Positions 1 to 5,508 of a DNA stretch of 9,317 nucleotides are shown here, one piece after another. This stretch comes from Kiritimatiellia bacterium (GTDB lineage: Bacteria > Verrucomicrobiota > Kiritimatiellia > RFP12 > UBA1067), in NCBI GenBank assembly GCA_017521065.1, contig JAFXEA010000167.1, forward strand, positions 1 to 9,317. Direction: 5' to 3'. Position 1 is the stretch's first letter, and every line of letters begins with the position of its first letter. A program made the position numbers and the translations under genes. The notes under the pieces are model-generated. The model worked only from the letters and a program-made list of their open reading frames with translations. It was not told the origin of the DNA and made no database searches.

Positions 1-1710
1 ATCGTTGATCTGCCGCCGGGATTCGTGCTCAAGGACTACTGCGGCAACGATATTGACCTTTCCGGTGAGCGGGTGGCGGCAGGCGCCTGTCTTTCCCCTG
101 ATATGCGGAAGTACGGGCTGAAGGTAGATTTGGGCAATGAGAACTATTCTGTCGATGGTTGCGTTCAAGGTGACTATGTGATTGTGGACGGAGAGGTGAG
201 CATATCCCGCAATTCAGATGCGGTTCGACACTTCGGGATAGTGGTTAACGGAGTTACGAATCTTCTCGATGACGGTGAATATGTATATTCTCCTGAGGGA
301 GGTATTGGTGAAATAACCGGCATCATCGATCCCGACTGGTATGTGAATCCTAATTCCGGAAATGATGACAATAACGGTTTTACGCCGGCGACCGCCAAGC
401 GTACGCTTGCGAGCGTGCTGTCGATTGCCACCAATGCCGGAGATGTTGTACATGCCGCCGCCGGTGATTACGGCGATCTTTCTATGAAATATAGCGACAA
501 ATATGGGATTGCAAGAGCCGTGATTTCGGAAGGCGTGACTTTGACGGCAGATGAAGGTGCCGCCAAGACTCGGATTGTCGGCGCTAGCGGTACTGGTTCG
601 TTTGAGTCCGGCGAAGGGGCGATGCGTTGTGTAATGATGTACGGCAATGCCATGCTTGAAGGCTTTACGCTTACCGGCGGCAGATCCAGTATAGCCGTTC
701 CGTCTTCCGGTAGTGAGAGTTCTTCCAAAGTGTACAATGGTGGCGGCGTTTGGGCTCATCCAGACAACGGCCTTACCGCAAGAGTGGCAGGTTGCGTGAT
801 AACCAATTGCCAGGCGTATAGTGGAGCGGCGGCATTAGGCGTTTCACTTTTTGATACGGTGGTGAAAGACAATAGAGCTCAGTATAGCGCAGCCCACTCT
901 TGTAATTTGTATGGGTGTCTTTTCGGCTATAACGTCTGTCAGAGCGTTATGGCGCAGAATGTGTACGAGGTTTTCGACTCTACGATTAACCGTCCGTCAA
1001 ATAGTACGAGGCCAAGTTTGAAATTGAACGAAAATGTGACGCTGGCCAACTCTGTAATTATCGGGGATTGTACCGGTGGTGAATGGGCGGCAGTTCCTCG
1101 AAACACAGTTTTTGCGGGTGATGTATCAAATGCTGTTTCTGCCGCGGCGGTAGATTGTGTCTTCACCGACACTACGACCTTGATGCTGGATGGTGATTAC
1201 TGTCCCATGGTTGGGACAAGCCCTGTCTGCGATGCTGGTAGCGTAGAGTTACTGCCGTCTGATCCGGTAAATGCGGCGATTCTCCAGAAACTCCGTGTCC
1301 GTCGCCCGATAATGAACGGCGCGATGGATGCTGGATACTGCGAGTTTGATTGGCGGCCCACGTACGCGCAGGATATGGGTAACGGAATAACGGTGGAGCG
1401 GGTATCTCCAAATGTTGTCGAAACGCAGGATAAGACAGTTTCATTGACAGATGGCGCATCGCTTGAGGCTATATGGGCGAATAAAGGAAACCGTGTCGCG
1501 CGATATACGCTCAACTTCCGCATAACCGGAGAAGGAACGCTGTCGGTGACGGTGAACGGAGATTCAAAAACATTTGCCGCCGGTGCAACTTCGCTGTTGT
1601 TCGACAGTTGCCTTGCAGTGAATGAGGTCGGCTTTGCGTATGCCGGAGACGGCATGGCCGAAATCCTTGTAGGAGATCGGTCGTTGGGTACGATTGTCTC
1701 AATCAGATAA
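1..1710 (+). CDS. Right-handed beta-helix surface protein, 5' end outside window
   Basis: The frame is open from base 1, so the N-terminus lies outside the window. The first in-frame GTG (25) has no Shine-Dalgarno and is probably not the start. Counting from that GTG, residues 1-100 are a beta-rich region with few motifs. The segment WYVNPNSGNDDNNG (105-118), followed by TPATAKRTLASVL, is the usual opening of DUF1565-like beta-helix domains (a D/N-rich SGNDxNNG turn, then a P-x-x-T-x-x-A-x strand). Glycine- and asparagine-rich short strands run to about 420. The block RRPIMNGAMDAGYCEFDWRP (about 423-442) resembles the D-x-G-x-x-E closing motif of such helices. Residues about 450-561 look like a separate beta-sandwich. 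The protein is probably exported and binds or cleaves polysaccharide, or acts as an adhesin; no catalytic residues can be named. The stop is 13 bp before the next gene, suggesting one transcript. Fold class fairly sure, function unknown. Confidence 0.75.
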   Translation: MVDLPPGFVLKDYCGNDIDLSGERVAAGACLSPDMRKYGLKVDLGNENYSVDGCVQGDYVIVDGEVSISRNSDAVRHFGIVVNGVTNLLDDGEYVYSPEGGIGEITGIIDPDWYVNPNSGNDDNNGFTPATAKRTLASVLSIATNAGDVVHAAAGDYGDLSMKYSDKYGIARAVISEGVTLTADEGAAKTRIVGASGTGSFESGEGAMRCVMMYGNAMLEGFTLTGGRSSIAVPSSGSESSSKVYNGGGVWAHPDNGLTARVAGCVITNCQAYSGAAALGVSLFDTVVKDNRAQYSAAHSCNLYGCLFGYNVCQSVMAQNVYEVFDSTINRPSNSTRPSLKLNENVTLANSVIIGDCTGGEWAAVPRNTVFAGDVSNAVSAAAVDCVFTDTTTLMLDGDYCPMVGTSPVCDAGSVELLPSDPVNAAILQKLRVRRPIMNGAMDAGYCEFDWRPTYAQDMGNGITVERVSPNVVETQDKTVSLTDGASLEAIWANKGNRVARYTLNFRITGEGTLSVTVNGDSKTFAAGATSLLFDSCLAVNEVGFAYAGDGMAEILVGDRSLGTIVSIR

Positions 1711-1723
1711 AAAAGGGAAGATT

Positions 1724-4081
1724 ATGGATTTGCGAATATTGTTTGCGATTGTCGTCGGGATGATTGCTGCGGCTGAGTGTCATTCGTTCTGTACCGATGA
1801 CCTGTCGAATGATCCGGCTGTGCGCGAATATTGGAAGTTCGATGGGGCGAAAAACAAGATTGAGGTGGAATGTGTTGATGGCGCGGGCGGGGTTTTGTCG
1901 GTATCGCCGGATGGTGTCATTGTGTTCAATAAGACCAATGACGTCGGTACTGTGTATCTGCGGGCGATAGGTGCGCAAGGGATACCGCTTAAAACGCAAT
2001 TGCGCTTTTCCGTAAACTGTTCATGCACCAACGCATTGCCTTTGGAATCTCAGTTGGAACTGATGGGTGAGGTCAACGGCAAGTTCGTATACACAAATCC
2101 ATATTTGATCAAACGTGGAGCCGGTAGCGCCATCGCCAAGCAGAGTATTCTCGTAAACAAGACTTTGACAAAGATTGCGTACATAAGCGGATCAAAAAAG
2201 CCGATAATTCCGGTCATTCGCATTTCCGGCGCGGCGGCGACCGTGAGTTTGAAGGATTGGAAGGCACGGGATCTCATCGATGCGAAAAAACGTTTTGAAG
2301 AGACTCGCCGTCCGATAAAGCTTGCCGCACCCAAACAGACGCCGGAAGAAGAATTTGCCAAAATGTTAGCCGAGGATGTGGAGCATACGGCACGTATGGA
2401 AGTGCGTGACGGGCGTACGGTGATGTTGATCGACGGGAAAGAGGCGGCGCCGATTCTGTCACGACTGAAGGGCGGCGAGTCAAATTTCTTTGGTGCAAAC
2501 CTGCATGCGGCAGGCGTGCCGGTTATAGGGATGCCAGTTGAGTTTGCCAAAAAAGGCTGGTGGAACACGAACGGATTCGATGCGGTGGGGGCGGTGGATA
2601 ATATTGTCTCCCGCATGCGGCTTGCCCCAAAAGCGCTCTTCCTTCTTTCGTTCAATATTACCGCCTATAAGGAGATGGCTCGTGAATATCCGGGTGAAGT
2701 ATGGATTGACGATAAAGGTTTGATGGTGGGCAGAAATCCGAAAATTGGCTATGCCGCTTCCATTAAGCCTGAAGTCGCCGCCAATCCCAAGACAGAACTT
2801 TGGATGAGCAATCTTTCTCTGGTATGGCGGCAGAAGGTAAAAGAAATACTTACTGCGACAATTGCCGAATTGAAGCGTCGTGGGGCTATGAAACGGGTGG
2901 TTGCATTCCATCTTGCGGGCTATCATGATGCACAGTTTGCAACCGCAAGGTTCGATTATTCGCCTTGCGCCAAGGCGGGCTATCCTGTATGGCTGGAGAC
3001 CGAAAAGGGCAATCCCGGTCCTAAAACGTATCCAGCTTACTTGAAGCGCGCGCCTTTTGCCATGCAGGAAGATATCATGCGCCATCTCAAGCGCCTTGCC
3101 GGCAAGGATGTTCTAGGTGTTAAGTGGTGCATGTCGGCATTTGGTGATTCGTTGTCCGGTACATACGACATCACTCCGCTGACAAGATCGGACGCAATTG
3201 ATGCCGAGATTCCTCAGCCTGATTACGGAATGCGAGAAAGCGGATATCCGCTTGGCGTAAGGCTGCCGACAGCTTCGTTGGGCCGTCACGGGAAAATGCT
3301 TATGTACGAGTTTGACCTGCGTACACCGAGCGAAACGGTCGGTCCTACGGAATTCCGCGAGTTTGGTTTGAGTCGGTCTGAAACTTATCCGGACTTCATC
3401 GACCAGCATCGCAAACTGGCAGGAATCCAGTTCGCCAGGGATTCCGGATTCTGGTACTACGACATGAAGTGCGGATGGTTTGAACCTGAGCCGATCCGTA
3501 ACGATATTGCAGATGTCTCTCGTATGGGTGAAAGGCTCGCGAAACGCAAGCCGACATCGTGGAAGGCGTCAGTCGCCTTTCTGGTTGATGAGGACGGCCT
3601 TTTGTCGCGCGGAAGCTGGATAAGCGGCACTCCCGATCCGTTCCGTTCGGGCGATATTTCGACAAATGCGCTCAATGTGTTGGCGGCTTCCGGTGTGCCG
3701 TTCGATTATTACCTCGCGAACGATTTTGCCGCCGACGTTAAGCTGGCGACAGACTACAAGGTTGTGTTTACCTTTGGCGTCGATTGGTCGGCGGAAGACC
3801 GGCGCGATCTGAAAGCGGCGTTGGATGCCGCAGGTGTTGCAGTGAAAGCGGCTGGTACGCAGACTCCGCGTGGTTATCGTCAAATCGTGGAGCAGGCTGG
3901 AGGGTATATCCCGACGCGGCATGGTCTTCAGGTTGATATGAACGGTGATTTTGCTTCGATTCACTGCCTGATTCCAGGATATTACGAATTCAAAGCGCCG
4001 GACGGTAAAATAATTCCGCTTGATCTTCGTGTCGGTGAAACCCGCTGGATAGTGTTAAATTCTGTCGAAGACAATAAATAG
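1724..4081 (+). CDS. Secreted GH42-like (clan GH-A type) glycoside hydrolase
   Basis: 785 aa from ATG 1724, chosen because a purine-rich AGGGAAG lies just upstream and the protein then begins with a signal peptide (MDLRILFAIVVGMIAAAEC). The longer TTG start at 1694 would overlap the previous gene and bury that signal. Layout: signal peptide 1-20; beta-sandwich-like region about 30-180; helical linker with EEEFAKMLAEDVE to about 222; TIM-barrel-like region about 225-600 opening with the typical VMLIDGKEAAPI; a Rossmann-like GH42-trimerisation-type region about 615-710 (ASVAFLVDEDG, then ASGVPFDYYLANDF); and a short C-terminal beta domain ending LRVGETRWIVL. FWYYDMKCGWFEPEPI (577-592) is characteristic of GH42-related enzymes of PVC bacteria. 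Glu529 in LMYEFDLRT is a reasonable nucleophile candidate. The acid/base position is unclear: the AFHLAGYHDAQF stretch (394-405) has Asp/Gln where a Glu might be expected. It is probably a periplasmic or extracellular beta-galactosidase-like enzyme; substrate unknown. Confidence 0.65.
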   Translation: MDLRILFAIVVGMIAAAECHSFCTDDLSNDPAVREYWKFDGAKNKIEVECVDGAGGVLSVSPDGVIVFNKTNDVGTVYLRAIGAQGIPLKTQLRFSVNCSCTNALPLESQLELMGEVNGKFVYTNPYLIKRGAGSAIAKQSILVNKTLTKIAYISGSKKPIIPVIRISGAAATVSLKDWKARDLIDAKKRFEETRRPIKLAAPKQTPEEEFAKMLAEDVEHTARMEVRDGRTVMLIDGKEAAPILSRLKGGESNFFGANLHAAGVPVIGMPVEFAKKGWWNTNGFDAVGAVDNIVSRMRLAPKALFLLSFNITAYKEMAREYPGEVWIDDKGLMVGRNPKIGYAASIKPEVAANPKTELWMSNLSLVWRQKVKEILTATIAELKRRGAMKRVVAFHLAGYHDAQFATARFDYSPCAKAGYPVWLETEKGNPGPKTYPAYLKRAPFAMQEDIMRHLKRLAGKDVLGVKWCMSAFGDSLSGTYDITPLTRSDAIDAEIPQPDYGMRESGYPLGVRLPTASLGRHGKMLMYEFDLRTPSETVGPTEFREFGLSRSETYPDFIDQHRKLAGIQFARDSGFWYYDMKCGWFEPEPIRNDIADVSRMGERLAKRKPTSWKASVAFLVDEDGLLSRGSWISGTPDPFRSGDISTNALNVLAASGVPFDYYLANDFAADVKLATDYKVVFTFGVDWSAEDRRDLKAALDAAGVAVKAAGTQTPRGYRQIVEQAGGYIPTRHGLQVDMNGDFASIHCLIPGYYEFKAPDGKIIPLDLRVGETRWIVLNSVEDNK

Positions 4082-4120
4082 CTGGAATCTTCTAGAAAGT
4101 AAAGGGTATAGACTCTTGAA

Positions 4121-4170
4121 AAGGAGTATTTGAGATGGTGCTCTGCGGGTTAATGTCAGTTATCGGCTGA
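4121..4170 (+). other. Orphan Shine-Dalgarno with 11-codon reading frame
   Basis: AAGGAG at 4121-4126 lies 8 nt before an ATG at 4135, an ideal arrangement for initiation, but the frame closes at TGA 4168-4170 after MVLCGLMSVIG. It could be the surviving start of a third gene of the upstream operon whose body has been lost, or chance. Nothing supports a function. Confidence 0.2.
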
Positions 4171-4226
4171 TTTTGTTTTTGTTCACTCGGTATTCTACTT
4201 AAAAATACCAAAATGGTATCGCACTT

Positions 4227-4260
4227 CTTTCTGCCATTTTGAATGACGAATGGCAGAAAG
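4227..4260. repeat. 12-bp-stem inverted repeat (hairpin)
   Basis: CTTTCTGCCATT (4227-4238) is the exact reverse complement of AATGGCAGAAAG (4249-4260), leaving a 10-nt loop. There is no T-run on the 3' side on the plus strand, so a classical intrinsic terminator for the glycosidase gene 146 bp upstream is not well supported. It directly abuts the first TGGGGTGGGA motif, an arrangement (hairpin next to a short conserved G-rich motif) reminiscent of REP-like elements mobilised by Y1 transposases. That link is inference. Confidence 0.6.
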
Positions 4261-4433
4261 GAATAACTGGGGTGGGAATAACCTTGAAAAGAATATCTGG
4301 GGTTGGACCTTTGGAAATGTATAATTTTTAGACGATTAGTTTTCCTTTTGTTGTTTATCTGCTAAAAATAAAATTTTGTGAAGATTCGCTTGCATTATTC
4401 AGATGAAATAATTGGGGTGGGACCCTGAAAAGA
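4261..4433. repeat. Three dispersed copies of a TGGGGT(G/T)GGA motif
   Basis: Three similar segments occur: AATAACTGGGGTGGGAATAA (from 4262), AATATCTGGGGTTGGACCTT (from 4292) and AATAATTGGGGTGGGACCCT (from about 4407). The first and third continue into TTGAAAAG or CTGAAAAG. The consensus is roughly AATAaYTGGGGTKGGAcc. Spacing is 30 bp, then about 115 bp. The motif resembles the TTGGGGT-type boxes found near Y1/IS200-like transposase genes in many bacteria, but no transposase is in the window, so these may be remnants of a non-autonomous repeat. The repetition is seen directly; the element type is inferred. Confidence 0.5.
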
Positions 4434-4507
4434 GTGATAATTTCGCTCGTGAATCAGGTTGTTTTATGAAATAGCGTTTTTTAGAGATACATAAGATTTC
4501 GTCCGAG

Positions 4508-4650
4508 CCGTAATCTTGCTAATTCTCTCAGAAACCGTAATCTTGAGAATCAGTCCAAACCGTATTCTCATCATCCCTCGGTCTCATTACATCAGAAGCG
4601 AGAGAATTATTCCGAATTGAATTCTCATTTTCGGGATCTGGTCATCCCTC
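4508..4650. repeat. Degenerate array related to the flanking palindromes
   Basis: CCGTAATCTTG occurs at 4508-4518 and 4535-4545, and CCGTATTCTCA at 4560-4570, at 25-27 bp steps. ATTCTC or its complement GAGAAT occurs at 4522, 4545, 4564, 4602 and 4621. TCATCCCTC occurs twice (4571 and 4642), each time downstream of an ATTCTCA. The stretch 4521-4550 aligns with the perfect palindrome at 4660-4697: both begin AATTCTC and end GAGAAT, with TAAT near the centre and differences that are mostly transitions. This suggests the array consists of diverged copies of the same palindrome, or of additional binding sites for the regulator encoded downstream. Confidence 0.5.
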
Positions 4651-4659
4651 ACGTTCTGT

Positions 4660-4697
4660 GCTCAATTCTCACAAATTATAATTTGTGAGAATTGAGC
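4660..4697. promoter_or_regulatory. Perfect 38-bp palindrome, likely operator of the downstream regulator
   Basis: The left half GCTCAATTCTCACAAATTA is followed by its exact reverse complement, with no loop, centred between 4678 and 4679. It ends 36 bp before the ATG of the winged-helix regulator. A dyad this long and perfect fits a dimeric or tetrameric repressor site, and the GAGAAT arms recur in the neighbouring array. A TATAAT sits at its centre, so occupancy would block transcription. A second copy overlaps the regulator's stop codon, which is unusual for a plain operator and leaves open that the palindrome is a dispersed repeat. Confidence 0.65.
4677..4682 (+). promoter_or_regulatory. 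Candidate -10 element TATAAT within the palindrome
   Basis: A consensus TATAAT lies at the palindrome centre. It would place a transcription start near 4689 and give a leader of about 45 nt before ATG 4734. No good -35 is seen 17 bp upstream (TTCTGT at 4654-4659). Because the site is palindromic, the minus strand also carries TATAAT (4680-4675), so the element could act in both directions. Confidence 0.35.
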
Positions 4698-4733
4698 TTG
4701 CGTTTGGTTCTGTGTTTTGGTTTAATTTCCTCC

Positions 4734-5306
4734 ATGCAAGAATATTTACCTATACCATGGAGAGTGAGTCGAGCGTTGGACAATCCGATTCGCCTTGAGA
4801 TGCTTCGTACGGTGATGCTTTCCAGTCACCCTGTTTCGGTGAGTGACATAAGTGCTGCCGTTGGCGAGAAGGAATCGGTCACCAGTCAATATCTGCGCAT
4901 GCTCAATATGCAGGGGTTCATTGTTGCGGTGCGGCGCGGCAAGAATGTATTCTATGAACGGCGGCGTGACGGCGCTCGGGAGTTTATGCGCCTTGTCGAC
5001 GAGCTCGAGAGCATCATAGAGGCGCCAGATTGGAAGGATAGGGTGCTTGCCGTTTTGCCGGCATTCTCCAATGCCCGTAAGACGGCAATTCTTTCAGTGC
5101 TGAACAAAGACGGCGAGATTTCTGTCGAAGTCCTTGCAGAACGCTCGTTCATGCCGATAAAGACCTGTTACCGCATTGTCGGTGAATTGACGGCCCTTGG
5201 TTTTCTCAGGTCTTCGGCAAGCGCAACCGTCTCGGCTGCGCCTCAAGATGAAAGATTCGCCAAAGCCTTCCTGGAGTTTGCGATGGTCAATTCTCATAAA
5301 TTATAA
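4734..5306 (+). CDS. Tandem winged-helix ArsR-like transcriptional regulator
   Basis: 190 aa from ATG 4734. No Shine-Dalgarno is visible; a TTG at 4692 would start inside the palindrome and add 14 unconserved-looking residues. The first winged helix (about 10-78) has the ArsR-type opening RALDNPIRLEMLRTV, a recognition-helix region ESVTSQYLRMLNMQGF (47-62) and a wing with VRRGKNVFYERR. A linker with LVDELESIIEAPDW follows. A second winged-helix-like unit (about 105-163) repeats the pattern: ARKTAILSVLNKDGEISVEVLA, then CYRIVGELTALGFLRSS. No metal-binding Cys cluster of classical ArsR sensors is seen; the only cysteine is Cys145. It is a cytoplasmic DNA-binding protein, probably an autorepressor acting on the palindrome upstream. 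The last residues (NSHKL and the stop) are encoded by the second palindrome copy. The target genes and inducer are unknown. Confidence 0.75.
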   Translation: MQEYLPIPWRVSRALDNPIRLEMLRTVMLSSHPVSVSDISAAVGEKESVTSQYLRMLNMQGFIVAVRRGKNVFYERRRDGAREFMRLVDELESIIEAPDWKDRVLAVLPAFSNARKTAILSVLNKDGEISVEVLAERSFMPIKTCYRIVGELTALGFLRSSASATVSAAPQDERFAKAFLEFAMVNSHKL

Positions 5307-5320
5307 TTTGTGAGAATTGA
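5287..5320. repeat. 34-bp near-perfect palindrome, second copy
   Basis: TCAATTCTCATAAATTA (5287-5303) followed by TAATTTGTGAGAATTGA is the same palindrome as at 4660-4697, shorter by two bases per arm and with a single C-to-T change at 5297 that breaks one base pair. It spans the regulator's stop codon (5304-5306), so its left half is coding. It could be a second operator, a bidirectional terminator-like hairpin, or one end of a repeat-bounded cassette. The near identity to the first copy across about 600 bp suggests recent duplication, gene conversion or selection on binding. Confidence 0.7.
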
Positions 5321-5352
5321 TAATTCCCGAGTGTTTCGCCAATGGTTTTCAT
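5287..5352 (-). CDS. 21-aa minus-strand reading frame with strong Shine-Dalgarno
   Basis: On the minus strand AAAGGAG ends 4 nt before an ATG at 5352. The frame reads MKTIGETLGNY, then QFSQIIIYEN, and stops at 5287. The second half is encoded entirely by the palindrome, so the repeat has a clean coding reading (FSQIxxYEN). The same open frame extends upstream for another 170 codons without a start signal, and that part looks non-coding (rich in Pro, His and Arg). It may be a real small peptide, the 5' stump of a longer gene truncated where the repeat sits, or an accident. It runs convergently into the regulator gene and overlaps its last 20 bases. Confidence 0.3.
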   Translation of the reverse strand: MKTIGETLGNYQFSQIIIYEN

Positions 5353-5508
5353 AGCGCTCCTTTCGGGGGGAAATGGGTGATGAGAATCAATGAAGTAGCA
5401 TGGGGTATTGGTTGCTGTGGGTGATCGTTTGGGTAGTGAGGATTTGGAAGGGCGGGATGGGTGTGATCGGGCGGACGCAAGAATGCAATGGGGTAGGCGG
5501 CATTCGGG
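5321..5508. other. Intergenic spacer, 188 bp
   Basis: Apart from the start of the minus-strand mini-ORF and its ribosome binding site (5350-5363), I see only one further GAGAAT element, GGGTGATGAGAAT (5375-5387). Its reverse complement ATTCTCATCACCC closely matches ATTCTCATCATCCC at 4564-4577. The stretch 5400-5500 is G-rich on the plus strand with no clear signal. Confidence 0.5.

Larger units (their letters stand above)
4082..4733. other. 652-bp repeat-rich intergenic region
   Basis: No convincing gene is seen on either strand. The left part (4082-4500) is AT-rich with homopolymer runs; the right part (4500-4697) is built of repeated ATTCTC/GAGAAT and CCGTAAT elements. Contents in order: a possible orphan ribosome binding site and 11-codon frame (4121-4170), a short dyad ATACCA-AAA-TGGTAT (4205-4219), a 12-bp-stem hairpin (4227-4260), three TGGGGT(G/T)GGA motifs (4261-4433), a degenerate repeat array (4508-4650) and a perfect palindrome (4660-4697). 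I see no obvious intrinsic terminator with a T-tract for the upstream glycosidase gene. Confidence 0.8.

Noticed and set aside
1694..1723. TTG start for the glycosidase gene
   Set aside because: It would overlap the preceding gene and place ten charged residues before the signal peptide; ATG 1724 has a purine-rich site upstream.
4227..4260. Intrinsic terminator of the glycosidase operon
   Set aside because: The stem is strong, but there is no T-tract after it on the plus strand and it lies about 146 bp past the stop codon.
4508..4580. CRISPR-like array
   Set aside because: The repeats are short, degenerate and internally palindrome-related, with no uniform spacers and no cas genes.
4692..4733. 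TTG start for the winged-helix regulator
   Set aside because: It lies inside the palindrome, downstream of the candidate -10 by only a few bases, and adds residues with no domain role.
4734..5352. Toxin-antitoxin pair formed by the regulator and the minus-strand mini-ORF
   Set aside because: The two frames converge rather than forming an operon, and the 21-aa peptide has no toxin-like hydrophobic helix or catalytic motif.
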